From Alteromonas sp. ALT199 (lineage in GTDB: Bacteria; Pseudomonadota; Gammaproteobacteria; Enterobacterales; Alteromonadaceae), in the NCBI RefSeq assembly GCF_018619335.1, contig NZ_JAHHDX010000163.1, positions 34,756 through 98,755 on the forward strand: 64,000 nt of DNA, given 5' to 3'. The notes below the pieces were generated by a model. That model was not told where the DNA came from. It saw only the letters and a list, made by a program, of their open reading frames with translations, and searched no databases. The position numbers and the translations under genes are program-made. This document shows, one piece after another, positions 29,659 to 40,237 of this stretch; the first letter of the stretch is position 1, and every line of letters starts with the position of its first letter.

Positions 29659-32600
29659 ATGGTTTTTGGTTGGGTAACGCTTGCAGTCTTGTACCTTTTT
29701 TTGCTGTTTTCATTAGCAAGTTGGGGAGAAAAAAACTCGCCTACCGCAAGAGCTCTGACCTCTCACCCAGCTATTTATTCGCTGGCCCTTGCTATTTATT
29801 GCACTGCTTGGACGTTCTTTGGCATGGTAGGCCAGGCCAGTAGGGATACATGGATTTATCTTCCAATTATGCTCGGGCCCATTTTGGTTTACGTGCTGGG
29901 CTATAAATTTATTTACAAGCTAACCTTAGTAAGTAAAAAGCAACATATTACGACCATTTCAGATTTTATTGCATCACGCTATGGTAAACGTCAAACCGTA
30001 GCCTTAGTGGTTACACTCATTGCGCTACTCGCTACCATTCCTTATATCGCACTTCAGTTGAAAGCCGTTGGCGCGACCTTTCAGCTATTAACACAGCAGC
30101 CAAACAGCAACGGTATTATCATCGCAGCCACGGGGTTCATTGCTGCTTTTGCTATTTATTTTGGTACACGCCAAACTGACGTCACGGAATACAGGCGGGG
30201 TCTGATGCTGGCCATAGCGTTCGAGTCGACTATTAAATTACTCGCTCTAGTGTTGGTCGCCATTGTTGGGTACAGCGCGTGGAAGCGTACACAGTCCGGT
30301 CCTTTCTTCGAGAGCTTTACAAACGAGATTGCGCTTGCCCAGTTCAGTTCGTTTAGCTTCATTGCACAAACCATTATGGCTGCGGCAGCTATCGTTTGCT
30401 TACCTCGTCAGTTTCATGTCGCCATTATCGATAACTTAAGCTTAGGGCACATACGCACAGCTCGTTGGCTATTTCCGCTTTACCTAACCATTATTTCCTC
30501 GGTTATTCCCGTTATTGCGATAGCAGGAAAAGCTATTTTTGCGGGCCAGGGCATAGAGCCTGATTCTTACGTTCTGTCACTCGCCATGTTTTCGGAATCG
30601 GCACTTCTACAGGTCATTGTCTTTGTAGGCGGCTTATCTGCGGCAACGGCTATGATCATTGTGGCCACACTAACGCTTAGCACTATGCTTACTAACGACG
30701 TTATATTGCCACGCATTTTAGCCTTTACCGGCAACACCGATGACAAAAAAGACGTGTCGAAAAAATCCGCCTTATCCGACGAATCGTCATCGCCTTTATT
30801 TTGTTAATGGCCTTTTTGTACCACCAGCAAATGACCAGCAGTCGCTCTCTTCACTCTATTGGTCTTATCGCTTTTTCACTGGTTATTCAGTTGATGCCTG
30901 CCATTGTTGGCGGGCTTTACTGGAAGCGTGCTCACGCACACGGCGTTTATGCTGGACTTATGGTGGGGCTCGTTATTTGGGTACTGTGGTTAGTACTTCC
31001 CATTGTAAGCGAGCAAGTTTCTCAAATGGAGCAGAACGAGCTCATTAGCCAAGGAGCCATGATTAGCCTGGCAGCAAACAGTATTGTTTACATACTCTTT
31101 TCACATTTTGCTCCCCAGCGCCTTATCGACAGAATGCAGGCAGAAGCGTTTGTTTCTCCCGCCATATCCAGTAACAATACGGTTAAAGCACAAGCGACTA
31201 ATGTCACCGTATCAGACCTCATTACACTACTTTCAACCTTTATGGGCACAGGACGTTGCGAACAGCTTCTCGAGCAGTATCAACAACTAAATAATTGCCA
31301 GTTAAGTCACACAGACACACCGAATGAATCGTTTTTATCTTTCTGTGAACGCGCCCTTGGAGGCGTTATTGGCGCCTCTAGTGCGAAAGTGCTTTTAGAC
31401 AGTGCGCTACGTGGCAAGAAAATGGACTTCACTGAGGTCATTAACTTTTTCGACGACACCACGCAAGCAATGCAGTTTAATATGACGGCGCTATTAACCT
31501 CGCTTGAAAATATGGATCAAGGCATTAGCGTGGTAGATAAACATTTAAACTTAGTTGCTTGGAACAAACGCTACGCCAACCTCTATCCCTACCCTGACAA
31601 CTTACTTGCTGTTGGCTCTCCCATTGAAAAGCTCATTCGGTACAACGCATCTCAAGGAGAGTTTGGCACTCACAATGTCGACGCTGAAGTAGAAAAACGT
31701 TTGGCTCATCTGCGCTCAGGCATGCCTCACCGCTTTACTCGCCAACGTAAAGACGGGCGAGTCATTGAGATGGTAGGCAATCCACTACCCGGGGGCGGTT
31801 TCGTAACCAGCTTCAACGACATCACTGGGCATGTTGAAATTCAGCAAGCACTTGAAGAGTCGAACATTGATCTTGAGGCCCGTATTAAAAAGCGTACCGA
31901 AGAAGTGCACTCCATTAACGCAGAACTTCGCCTAGAAATAGAGCGGCGTTCAGAGGCGGAAAAAGAGCTTATAAGGGCTAGAAAAGCAGCGGAAGATGCC
32001 AACGCCAGTAAAACTCGCTTCCTAGCGCTGGCCAGTCACGACGTATTGCAACCGCTGAATGCAGCCAAGCTCTATGTGAGTGCGTTAGAGGAGCAAGAAT
32101 TATCTGAACAAGCACTGACTATTATCAATAAGCTCAGTCATAGCGTTACATCTAGTGAGACACTCATTGGCACATTGTTAGACATTGCTCGTTTAGATCA
32201 AGGGGAAATGAAACCTGATATTGAATCTATCGATGTTAGCGCTCTACTCTCACCACTTGTTGACGAAATCGCTATGCGAGCACGTGAAAAAGGACTTGGA
32301 TTCAAAGTTATTATTCGCCCTTGCTGGGTTAAAGCTGACAAAACGTATTTATATCGAATTACCCAAAACTTGTTGTCAAATGCAGTGAAGTACACCGAAA
32401 AAGGGCGCGTTCTTTTTATTGTAAAGCCTGTTAAAGAAACCGTTTATTTTAAGGTTATTGACACAGGTATAGGTATCTCTTCAGATAAAAAAGACAGCAT
32501 ATTCGGAGATTTTTTCCGTGCAAATGACAGTAAGGAGCATGGATTAGGTTTAGGATTAGGCGTTGTACGCCGTTTAAGCCTGCAGTTAGACAGCGACATA

Positions 32601-33101
32601 AGTGTTGTGTCAAAAATAGGAAAAGGAAGTTGCTTTGCGTTTTCGCTTGCTAAAGCTGCCCCTAAACAAGTCTCTAATATTCCGGCAAAGCCTCGAAGTA
32701 CAACATTTACAGGAATGGATGTGCTTTGCGTTGACGACCAAAGGGAAAATTTAGATGCCATGCAAACCCTTTTACAAAAATGGGGAGTGAATGTTTTCTT
32801 AGCGAATAACTGGGATGATGCCCTGAAAGTCTGCGACGTTATTCAGCCTCAAATTTTACTTATGGATTACCAGTTAAGCCATGACAATGATAAAAATGGG
32901 CTCGCACTGATTGAAGAAATAAGACATCGACTTAACATTGTTGTGCCGGCGGCGCTTATAACCGCCACACCAGATGAGAGCCTAGTTACGCAATGCAAAG
33001 CCCAAGGCGTGAACTTTTTGGCGAAGCCGCTAAAACCAGCGAAGTTACGCGCCCTACTTCAAAGCATGACACGCTACATCAGAGAAGCGAAAAACGTTTA
33101 A
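29659..33101 (+). pseudogene. crbS: CrbS-type transporter-histidine kinase-receiver, one-base frameshift
   Basis: Restored length about 1147 residues. Domain order: SSS/PutP-like transporter (about 1-470), STAC-like linker (about 500-570), PAS (about 615-730), coiled coil, HisKA with the phospho-His in LASHDVLQPLNAAKLYV (about 792), HATPase with NLLSNAVKYTEKG and DTGIGIS, and a C-terminal receiver with VDDQ and LLMDYQL (about 1020-1140). In Vibrio and Pseudomonas CrbS with CrbR activates acs. The frame breaks at about 30745-30765: the first part ends at a TAA at 30805-30807 and the rest reads on in the -1 frame. One extra A in either A6 run (30745-30750 or 30760-30765) restores it. Whether the break is real or a sequencing error is open. 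Confidence 0.88.
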
Positions 33102-33106
33102 TTAAT

Positions 33107-33130
33107 GTGTGGCTTTTGTATAGCCGACAC
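33107..33130 (+). terminator. Possible terminator of crbS
   Basis: GTGTGGCT / AGCC(g)ACAC stem with one bulge followed by T-rich sequence (CCTTTTTCGCCTTTTTT). Weak but in the right place. Confidence 0.35.
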
Positions 33131-33179
33131 CACCTTTTTCGCCTTTTTTATACTGGTTAAATTACAAAATAAAGAGTAC

Positions 33180-33803
33180 TTAAAGTAATTCGTCGTGGGG
33201 TTTAGATTCTTCGGTCTTTACCACAGGCGTTTCTACGCTCGACTTAGCGACAACCTTTCCCATTGCGCCCCACTTTTCCTTAGGATTAAGCAATACAGGC
33301 CGAGTTAAAATTAGATTATTGGGGTACATCAAGGTTTCGCGGTCGGCGGTGAGCAAACGAGTACTAAACGGCCCGACGTCAGCAATTACACCCTCAATAT
33401 AGTTATCACCATCTAGAATGCGTACATAGTTACCTCTACGGTAGGCAACGTTTGTTAGCAAAATAAAATACGCGGTGATGTTACTAATCAACGACCAACT
33501 TGCGAAAAGCGCTACCCCGGTCACCGTAATAATTGAGGTAGAAAGAACCAGTAAGCCCGAGAAATCGATGCCCCATGCGAGTAACAGCAGTGAAAGCGAG
33601 ACCGTTGCGACAATAACACGTGCCGCAAAAAGCCCTTTAAGAGCACTGGACGACTTTAGTTTTGACTCTACGATATTGGCTTCTAGTTTCGGCAGTAACT
33701 TTCGAGACATTGCCAAATAGATGAGCAACACCAAACCGCTGAACACGACATTTGACTGGTACTGAGTTAACCACGCCAAAAACCCATGCCACCACTCATT
33801 CAT
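33180..33803 (-). CDS. MscS-family mechanosensitive channel, short form
   Basis: 207 residues, shorter than MscS (286). Three hydrophobic segments are seen (about 17-36, 60-80, 85-118). The pore-helix and beta-domain junction GVALFASWSLISNITAYFILLTN, then YRRGNYVRI and the following GVIADVGPFSTRLLTADRETLMYPNN, is the MscS core. It carries only part of the cytoplasmic vestibule and ends in an acidic, low-complexity tail. AAAGGA lies before the ATG. It should release solutes on osmotic downshock; the short form may have another gating role. It is convergent with crbS. Confidence 0.88.
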   Translation of the reverse strand: MNEWWHGFLAWLTQYQSNVVFSGLVLLIYLAMSRKLLPKLEANIVESKLKSSSALKGLFAARVIVATVSLSLLLLAWGIDFSGLLVLSTSIITVTGVALFASWSLISNITAYFILLTNVAYRRGNYVRILDGDNYIEGVIADVGPFSTRLLTADRETLMYPNNLILTRPVLLNPKEKWGAMGKVVAKSSVETPVVKTEESKPHDELL

Positions 33804-34003
33804 TAACGCTTTCCTTTCTGTTTTTATTAAGCATATGGACCTTTGTCGCTGTTTTCTTTGAAAAAAGCTAATGCGCTCTAATGCTAACGTGAATAACAGA
33901 CAAGTTCATGCATTAAAAGCAATCGACACAACAAGAATTATTCGTAAGACACCCCCGGATACTTACATTAGTATGCGCGCAAAAATGACTTGTCTAAATA
34001 ATA

Positions 34004-34017
34004 ATACCAATTGGTAT
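34004..34017. repeat. ATACCAATTGGTAT palindrome
   Basis: 14-bp perfect palindrome formed from the end sequences of the inverted repeat at 3432-3486. It lies in the rimK upstream region. It may be a minimal or excised form of that repeat. Confidence 0.45.
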
Positions 34018-34090
34018 AGTCACGTTCTAACATGATAGATAACAAGTCGATTCACCGAGAAAACATTCACAAACTACAGGCCTTTTTATA

Positions 34091-34996
34091 ATGCGCATTG
34101 CAATTCTTTCTAGAAATCCTCGCCTTTACTCTACTTCACGCTTAGTGGAAGCTGGGCAGGCTCGCGGACATGAGGTCGACGTTATCGACACTATGCACTG
34201 CTACATGGATATCACGAGTGCGCGACCGTCGGTTCGCTACAACGGTAAAAAGCTTCCATACTACGACGCAGTGATCCCGCGTATTGGCGCATCGGTTAGC
34301 TTTTATGGCACATCGGTCGTTCGCCAGTTTGAAATGATGGGAACTTACAGCCTTAACGAATCAGTGGCGATTAGCCGTTCGCGGGATAAATTGCGCTCGC
34401 TACAGCTTTTATCGCGTAAAGGCATAGGTATGCCTAGAACCGGCTTTGCCCACCATCCTGATAAAATTGACGATGTGATTAAAACTGTTGGTGGCGCGCC
34501 AGTAGTTATAAAACTACTCGAAGGTACGCAAGGTATAGGCGTGGTGCTGGCAGATACACAAAAAGCCGCAGAGTCGATTATTGAAGCGTTTATGGGGCTT
34601 AATGCCAGTATCTTAGTACAGGAGTTTATCAAAGAGGCTGGGGGTTCCGACATACGCTGCTTCGTTGTAGGTGGAAAGGTTGTGGCTGCTATGAAGCGTC
34701 AGGCTGCACCAGGTGAATTTCGCTCCAACCTTCACCGAGGCGGTCAGGCAAGTTTAGTTCGCCTAAGCCCAGCGGAACGCAAAACTGCCGTAGATGCTGC
34801 GAAAACAATGGGGCTTAACTGCTGCGGCGTAGATATTCTTCGCTCGAATAATGGCCCTGTAGTCATGGAAGTTAACTCTTCTCCTGGCTTAGAGGGGATT
34901 GAGAAAGCAACCAACAAAGACGTCGCCAGCATGATTATAGAATTTATTGAAAAAAGCGCAGAGCCGCACAAAACAAAAACTCGAGGAAAGGGCTAA
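34091..34996 (+). CDS. rimK: ATP-grasp ligase RimK (ribosomal protein S6 glutamylation)
   Basis: 301 residues, the RimK length. RimK adds glutamates to the C terminus of ribosomal protein S6, altering ribosomes in the family. Visible ATP-grasp signs: amino-terminal pre-ATP domain ([21 protein letters not shown]), ATP-binding [18 protein letters not shown] (about 140), the [18 protein letters not shown] segment (about 205), and the metal-binding [14 protein letters not shown] (about 260). It starts an operon with an AstE-like gene and rimB (42 and 15 bases apart), an arrangement that fits modification plus removal or processing. Confidence 0.93.
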   Translation: MRIAILSRNPRLYSTSRLVEAGQARGHEVDVIDTMHCYMDITSARPSVRYNGKKLPYYDAVIPRIGASVSFYGTSVVRQFEMMGTYSLNESVAISRSRDKLRSLQLLSRKGIGMPRTGFAHHPDKIDDVIKTVGGAPVVIKLLEGTQGIGVVLADTQKAAESIIEAFMGLNASILVQEFIKEAGGSDIRCFVVGGKVVAAMKRQAAPGEFRSNLHRGGQASLVRLSPAERKTAVDAAKTMGLNCCGVDILRSNNGPVVMEVNSSPGLEGIEKATNKDVASMIIEFIEKSAEPHKTKTRGKG

Positions 34997-35038
34997 CTCC
35001 TTTAACCTACGCAATAACGTAAATATAGGAAAACGTTA

Positions 35039-36070
35039 GTGGTAAATGATGTTTTAACAATTGGGGGTGAAAATATTGCTCCTGGCGAAACCAAGAAGAT
35101 TGAGCTAGAGATGCCGCCCTTATATACGGCTACTAATATGAGCATTCCCGTATACGTAAAACGAGGAAAGCGGCCAGGCCCCATCATGTTCGTTAGCGCA
35201 GCTATTCACGGCGATGAGTTAAATGGTATTGAAATTGTAGGCCGCCTTATACGCTCTAAAGCTATTGAGCGTATCAGAGGCACTTTGATTGCGGTGCCTA
35301 TGGTTAACGTATACGGCGTACTAAACCAGTCTCGTTATTTACCCGACAGACGCGATTTAAACCGCAGTTTTCCTGGCAGTAAAAAAGGCTCGCTTGCCGG
35401 TCGGCTAGCGAATTTATTTTTTAAAGAAGTGGTAAGTAAGTGTGACGTAGGCATTGACCTTCATACCGGTGCTATTCACCGTAGTAATTTGCCTCAGATT
35501 CGCGCTGACTTAGACGACCCTGAAGTGTTAGAAATGGCTAAAGCGTTTGGCGTTCCAGTTCTACTAAATGCAGAATTACGCGACGGTTCATTGCGCGAAT
35601 CGGCCAGTGAAAGCGGCGTTAAAATTCTGCTTTACGAAGCAGGTCAAGCATTGCGCTATGACGAATTTTCTATTCGAGCAGGCGTAAGAGGTGTTATTAA
35701 TACTATGCGTCATTTGGGAATGCTCAACAAAAGCCGTAGTAAGGGTCATAGCATTGAACGTTTCATAGCTAGACAAAGTGGTTGGGTACGCGCGCCTGAA
35801 AGTGGCTTTGTAAATCACCTTGCTCAGTTAGGTGACCATGTTGAAAAGGGCGATAAACTGGCTATTATTGCTGATCCATTTGGCAATTATTTAGACAGCC
35901 TCGAAAGCCCTGCTGAAGGCGTTGTAATTGGTAAACAAAATATTCCGCTTACACAAGAAGGTGAAGCCGTTTACCACATTGCGTACTTCTCAGAGCCTGA
36001 TACTGTAGCTGAACACGTGGAATTGCTACAAGACAATTTATTGCCTCCAGAACAGGACCCTGTTTTATAA
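35039..36070 (+). CDS. Succinylglutamate desuccinylase/aspartoacylase-family carboxypeptidase
   Basis: 343 residues, GTG start with AGGA upstream. The M14-like zinc site is visible: SAAIHGDELNG gives H-x2-E (about residues 59-62), DLHTGA gives the second His (about 143), and LLYEAG the catalytic Glu (about 200). A C-terminal barrel-sandwich-like portion (about 260-320, ESGFVNHLAQLGDHVEKGDKLA) is unusual for plain desuccinylases. It lies between rimK and rimB, so acting on glutamylated peptides or S6 tails is an attractive inference. The same family also includes ectoine and N-acyl amino-acid hydrolases, so the substrate is not proven. Confidence 0.85.
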   Translation: MVNDVLTIGGENIAPGETKKIELEMPPLYTATNMSIPVYVKRGKRPGPIMFVSAAIHGDELNGIEIVGRLIRSKAIERIRGTLIAVPMVNVYGVLNQSRYLPDRRDLNRSFPGSKKGSLAGRLANLFFKEVVSKCDVGIDLHTGAIHRSNLPQIRADLDDPEVLEMAKAFGVPVLLNAELRDGSLRESASESGVKILLYEAGQALRYDEFSIRAGVRGVINTMRHLGMLNKSRSKGHSIERFIARQSGWVRAPESGFVNHLAQLGDHVEKGDKLAIIADPFGNYLDSLESPAEGVVIGKQNIPLTQEGEAVYHIAYFSEPDTVAEHVELLQDNLLPPEQDPVL

Positions 36071-36085
36071 ATTGGTAGAAGACTG

Positions 36086-36520
36086 ATGAACAATAAAAAA
36101 ATTGTTGGAGCGGTAGAACTGTGCGATTTGCCCAAACTAGCCATTTCTGACTTAAATGTGCGCGTTGATACAGGTGCGGCAACGTCGTCACTTCATGTAG
36201 ACAACATCGAAGAGTTTGATCACAACGGTGAACTCTGGATAAAATTTGATATTCATCCAGATATTCATAATGTTGAGCGAGTGGTTCGCAGAGAAGCAAG
36301 AGTTGAAGGCAAAAAACGCGTAAAGAGCTCAACGGCTACTCGTGAGAAGCGCTACGTTATAATTACGTCTATAGTTATGGACGGATACCAGTGGGATATA
36401 CAGTTGACTCTTACAGACCGCTCTGAAATGACTTACTTGATGCTACTTGGTAGAGAGGCGATGAGTGGGCAATTTATTGTAGACCCCGAACACGATTATT
36501 TGCTTACGGGAAAAGATTAG
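36086..36520 (+). CDS. rimB: RimB/retropepsin-like protease (RimK-associated)
   Basis: 144 residues of the PF05618 (RimB, putative ATP-dependent zinc protease) family. The active-site-like D-T-G is in NVRVDTGAATSSLH (about residues 26-33), as in retropepsin folds. A basic segment EGKKRVKSSTATREKR and the closing LGREAMSGQFIVDPEHDYLL (LGR-x-AM, typical) follow. It is third in the rimK operon. In Pseudomonas RimB modulates RimK activity; its protease chemistry here is inferred from the fold. Confidence 0.85.
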   Translation: MNNKKIVGAVELCDLPKLAISDLNVRVDTGAATSSLHVDNIEEFDHNGELWIKFDIHPDIHNVERVVRREARVEGKKRVKSSTATREKRYVIITSIVMDGYQWDIQLTLTDRSEMTYLMLLGREAMSGQFIVDPEHDYLLTGKD

Positions 36521-36535
36521 TAAGTCAAATTAGCT

Positions 36536-36556
36536 GGTATAAAAAGCTTTTATACC
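36536..36556 (+). terminator. Possible terminator of the rimK operon
   Basis: Perfect AT-rich stem GGTATAAAA / TTTTATACC with loop AGC, 16 bases past the rimB stop. Weak because of low GC. Confidence 0.4.
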
Positions 36557-36615
36557 TTCGACAATTTTTAGCAAGGCATGTATCAAGGCAACCGCCAAGT
36601 ACATGAATTAAAAAT

Positions 36616-37587
36616 ATGGATGTTAAAGCTATATCGCTGAGCATTATAGTTCTATTGATGAGTCTATTGACACACATTGGTGTTTACGGACAACAACACA
36701 CGTCTACTGAGGTAAGTACCAACTTACCTCATACGGTTTTACGGTTACCCAACGTTCATCCTGGAAGGGATAGCGTTTACTCTTACGCAAAGTCACTGCT
36801 TACTGAATCTTTACGTATCACTGAGCCACAGTACGGCACCTTCGAACTCATAGTGAGCGACCAAGAAACAGCACAAGAGCGCCAATTACGAAGCTTAGAG
36901 CACAATATGTTAGACGTGACATGGAGCGTAACGTCAACCGAGCGAGAGCGTCAGTTTCTTCCTATTCGAATTCCTATCATGGCTGGACTCTTCGGCAAAC
37001 GCGCGTTATTTGTTAAAGAAGGTGATGTTCGACTTAAAGAGATAGAAAGCCTTGCAGACCTTCAAAAGTTTCGCGCTGTTTTAGGGTATGACTGGCCCGA
37101 TACAAAAATTTTTCGCGCAAACGACATCCCAGTATTAGAAACGACTTACCGGGCTTCATTTCGCATTGTCTCTGAAGAGTTCGCCGATATGTTTCCTAGA
37201 AGCGTAATGGAAATTCAAGAGGAGCTGGCAGACAAAACCTTGTCAAAAGGGTTAGCTATCGACGAACATCTCATTATTTCCTACCCCAGCCCCATCTTCT
37301 TCTTTGTGGGCAGTGATAATCAAGCATTGGCAGGACGGATCGCTGAAGGTCTGTTGAGACTCTTCGAAACGGGTGAGTTTCAAAAGCTATTGTTAAATCA
37401 CGGTAACTTTAGAGAAGCTATGGCACTTACTGAAGGACGAACGGTTATTGAAATCGACAATCCTTTGCTTAGTGAACAAAGTCGCTTAGCGTTAGAAAAG
37501 TTTTTACCTGAGTTTGCGTCATCAAAAGCTATGTTGCAGCTGGACACTACTGAACCGGTGGCTCCAGCTCAAGCTGCGAAGCAATAA
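36616..37587 (+). CDS. Periplasmic solute-binding-like protein, unrecognised
   Basis: 323 residues. A signal peptide (LSIIVLLMSLLTHIGVYGQ, cleavage about residue 25) is followed by a fold resembling periplasmic binding proteins of the SBP type 3 kind: RLPNVHPGRDSVYSYAKSLL, MLDVTWSVTSTERERQFLPI, and FRAVLGYDWPDTKIFRAN. No transporter genes adjoin. The nearest genes are the acetate regulator crbR (convergent, overlapping its 3' end by 41 bases) and rimB. I cannot name a ligand; a sensor or a partner for the CrbS system is speculation. No clear Shine-Dalgarno is seen. Confidence 0.65.
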   Translation: MDVKAISLSIIVLLMSLLTHIGVYGQQHTSTEVSTNLPHTVLRLPNVHPGRDSVYSYAKSLLTESLRITEPQYGTFELIVSDQETAQERQLRSLEHNMLDVTWSVTSTERERQFLPIRIPIMAGLFGKRALFVKEGDVRLKEIESLADLQKFRAVLGYDWPDTKIFRANDIPVLETTYRASFRIVSEEFADMFPRSVMEIQEELADKTLSKGLAIDEHLIISYPSPIFFFVGSDNQALAGRIAEGLLRLFETGEFQKLLLNHGNFREAMALTEGRTVIEIDNPLLSEQSRLALEKFLPEFASSKAMLQLDTTEPVAPAQAAKQ

Positions 37588-38191
37588 GCACCGCTTGGGT
37601 GCGGTTATTTATACCTAGCTTCTTGAAGATAGCCGTTACATGCGCTTTTACCGTTGCTTCGGCTATGTCTAAATTATAGCCAATTTGTTTGTTCAATAGG
37701 CCGTCACGCATGTAGCAAAGCACTTTGTACTGCGAAGGCGTCAGCGACGCAACCTTGTCTGCAAGTTCAGAGAACGCTTCATCCACCTCATCAACATCTT
37801 CACTTAAGTTTTCAGGTAACCATACGTCGCCATCTAAAATAGCTTCTACCGCGTTGGCAATATCCTGAGCACTGGCTGTTTTAGGAATAAAACCAAGCGC
37901 ACCAACAGTAATAATCTTTGAAATAAGGGTTGAGTCTTCCGTACCAGAAACTACGGCAACGGGAAGTTCAGGAAAGAGTTTTCGAATATGCAGAAGGCCA
38001 AATAAATCATTGCTTCCCGGCATATGCAAATCAAGCAACAGTAGGTCGATATCCTCACTATTGAGAATATCGACAGTCGTAGATAAGTCGCCAGCCTCTT
38101 TTAGGGTCAAAGCTGGTAATGACAACGACAACGCGCCTCTTAGTGCATCGCGATACAGCGGATGATCATCAGCGATTAGAAGGGTTATCAT
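37547..38191 (-). CDS. crbR: CrbR-type LuxR-family response regulator
   Basis: 214 residues. The receiver domain (about 1-120) has ADDHPLYR, the phospho-acceptor Asp in LLLLDLHMPGSNDLFG (about 54) and the Lys in GFIPKTASAQD. The LuxR-type helix-turn-helix (about 150-205) is SQYKVLCYMRDGLLNKQIGYNLDIAEATVKAHVTAIFKKLG. It follows acs by 17 bases with AAAGGA before the ATG, so acs and crbR form an operon. By family knowledge it is the partner of CrbS and activates acs in the acetate switch. Its 3' end overlaps that of the convergent binding-protein gene by 41 bases. Confidence 0.9.
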   Translation of the reverse strand: MITLLIADDHPLYRDALRGALSLSLPALTLKEAGDLSTTVDILNSEDIDLLLLDLHMPGSNDLFGLLHIRKLFPELPVAVVSGTEDSTLISKIITVGALGFIPKTASAQDIANAVEAILDGDVWLPENLSEDVDEVDEAFSELADKVASLTPSQYKVLCYMRDGLLNKQIGYNLDIAEATVKAHVTAIFKKLGINNRTQAVLIASQLELEPPVQ

Positions 38192-38208
38192 TGTCTATAT
38201 CCTTTGTT

Positions 38209-40155
38209 CTACTTATTTAGACGTTCCTCTATCAGTGTATCAACAACCGACGGATCCGCCAATGTAGATGTGTCACCTAATTGCTCATGCTCATTGGCAG
38301 CAATTTTACGCAAGATACGTCGCATAATTTTACCTGAGCGTGTTTTGGGTAGTCCGTTAGACCATTGAATCATATCAGGTGTGGCAATCGGGCTTAACTC
38401 TTGGCGTACCCAAGCCTTAAGCTCTTTAGTAAGCGCGTCGTCTGCTTCAACCCCTTCGTTTGGTGTTACATAAACGTAGATCCCCTGCCCCTTAATATCG
38501 TGAGGGAAACCAACAACGGCTGCTTCAGCCACTTTAGGATGCGCCACAAGTGCACTTTCAATTTCGGCAGTTCCTAAGCGGTGGCCTGATACGTTTAATA
38601 CGTCATCTACACGACCTGTGATCCAGTAAAATCCATCTTCGTCACAACGTGCGCCATCGCCCGTAAAATATACGCCTTTATAGGCACTGAAATAGGTATT
38701 GATAAATCGCTGGTGATCACCGTAAACCGTTCGAGCCTGGCTTGGCCAGCTGTCTTTAATAACTAGGTTACCTTCTGCTGCACCTTCAAGCTCATTACCG
38801 TCGGCGTCAAATAGCGCTGGCTGTATACCGAAAAATGGTCGAGTTGCCGAGCCCGGCTTTAATTCTGTAGCACCAGGTAAAGGTAAAATCATATGGCCGC
38901 CCGTTTCAGTCTGCCACCATGTATCAATGATAGGGCAACGACCTTCACCAATAACACGGTGATACCATTCCCAAGCTTCTGGATTAATGGGCTCACCTAC
39001 TGTTCCAAGTAAGCGCAGCGAAGATAAATCGCATCCTTCAGCCGGCGCGTCACCGTGCGCCATTAACGCACGGATAGCTGTAGGCGCAGTATAAAGGCTA
39101 TTTACTTTATATTTTTCTACAACCTGCGCAATGCGTTTAACGTCTGGATATGTGGGTACACCCTCGAAGAATACTTGAGATGCTGCATTTACCATAGGGC
39201 CGTAAACCATATAACTGTGACCTGTGATCCAGCCCACATCAGCAGTACACCAATAAACATCATCGTCTTTATAATCGAAAGCGTATTTAAAGGTCATAGC
39301 AGAATAAAGTAGATAACCGCCTGTGGTGTGAACCACACCTTTTGGCGTGCCTGTAGAACCCGATGTATACAGTATAAATAACGGGTCTTCCGCGTTCATT
39401 ACTTCAGGCTCACACTGTGCTGACATACCATCCACAGCCTCATGCCACCACACATCGTGCTTCTGGTTCCAGTCTACGTCGCCACCTGTAAGCTTATGCA
39501 CTAAAACATGGGTAATAGACGGGCAGGCATCATTTGCGAGTGCTTTGTCTACATTGGCTTTGAGCGGAATACTTCTTCCTGCACGGCGCCCTTCATCGGC
39601 AGTAATAACAACCTTTGCACTGCTGTCATTAATACGGTCTGCAATAGCATTTGGAGAGAAACCACCAAAAATTACCGAGTGAACCGCACCGATACGTGCA
39701 CAAGCCAGCATGGCGTAAGCAGCTTCAGGTACCATAGGCATGTATATGGCGACGCGATCACCTTTCGTGACTCCCATCTCTTTAAGTGCATTCGCTAACT
39801 TACACACTTCATAGTGCACTTGTTGATATGTCACATCTTGGCTATCTTCTGGTGAATCACCTTCCCAATGAAAAGCAACTTTTGTGGCGTTGTTTGCCAG
39901 ATGGCGGTCAATACAGTTGTAGCTGGCGTTCAATTCACCGTCTTCGAACCATTTGATAGACACATCATTTTCACCAAATACGGTGTTTTTAATTTTGGTT
40001 GGCTTTTGGTACCACTCAAGCATAGACGCGTGTTCGGCCCAGAATACTTCGGGTTGCTCCACTGACTGCTTATACATCTCGTCATACTGTGATGCAGTCA
40101 AATGAGTAGACTGAAGAATGCTTTCAGGCACAGGATAAGTTTTGCTGGCGGTCAT
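38209..40155 (-). CDS. acs: Acetyl-CoA synthetase
   Basis: 648 residues, normal for Acs. It activates acetate to acetyl-CoA through acetyl-AMP. Motifs: [20 protein letters not shown] (adenylate/phosphate loop, about 264), [13 protein letters not shown] (about 410), [20 protein letters not shown] (about 500), and the acetylation-controlled Lys in [17 protein letters not shown] (about 605-620). The start ATG at 40153-40155 is chosen because GGAGG lies 9 bases upstream. It is followed by crbR, and the porin gene is divergent upstream. CrbR-type sites are suspected before it. Confidence 0.97.
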   Translation of the reverse strand: MTASKTYPVPESILQSTHLTASQYDEMYKQSVEQPEVFWAEHASMLEWYQKPTKIKNTVFGENDVSIKWFEDGELNASYNCIDRHLANNATKVAFHWEGDSPEDSQDVTYQQVHYEVCKLANALKEMGVTKGDRVAIYMPMVPEAAYAMLACARIGAVHSVIFGGFSPNAIADRINDSSAKVVITADEGRRAGRSIPLKANVDKALANDACPSITHVLVHKLTGGDVDWNQKHDVWWHEAVDGMSAQCEPEVMNAEDPLFILYTSGSTGTPKGVVHTTGGYLLYSAMTFKYAFDYKDDDVYWCTADVGWITGHSYMVYGPMVNAASQVFFEGVPTYPDVKRIAQVVEKYKVNSLYTAPTAIRALMAHGDAPAEGCDLSSLRLLGTVGEPINPEAWEWYHRVIGEGRCPIIDTWWQTETGGHMILPLPGATELKPGSATRPFFGIQPALFDADGNELEGAAEGNLVIKDSWPSQARTVYGDHQRFINTYFSAYKGVYFTGDGARCDEDGFYWITGRVDDVLNVSGHRLGTAEIESALVAHPKVAEAAVVGFPHDIKGQGIYVYVTPNEGVEADDALTKELKAWVRQELSPIATPDMIQWSNGLPKTRSGKIMRRILRKIAANEHEQLGDTSTLADPSVVDTLIEERLNK

Positions 40156-40237
40156 AAAGATTGCCTCCATTATCAATAATGTAAAATTCTTGTTGTATGG
40201 TGAAACACTCTAGCTATTCACCCGCAAAGAAAAATGA

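Noticed and set aside
29659..30807. Treating the transporter part of crbS as a separate gene
   Set aside because: It ends abruptly after the frame break, and the next frame continues the same transporter fold (FLYHQQMTSSRSLHSIGLIA) without its own ribosome site, so one broken gene is simpler.
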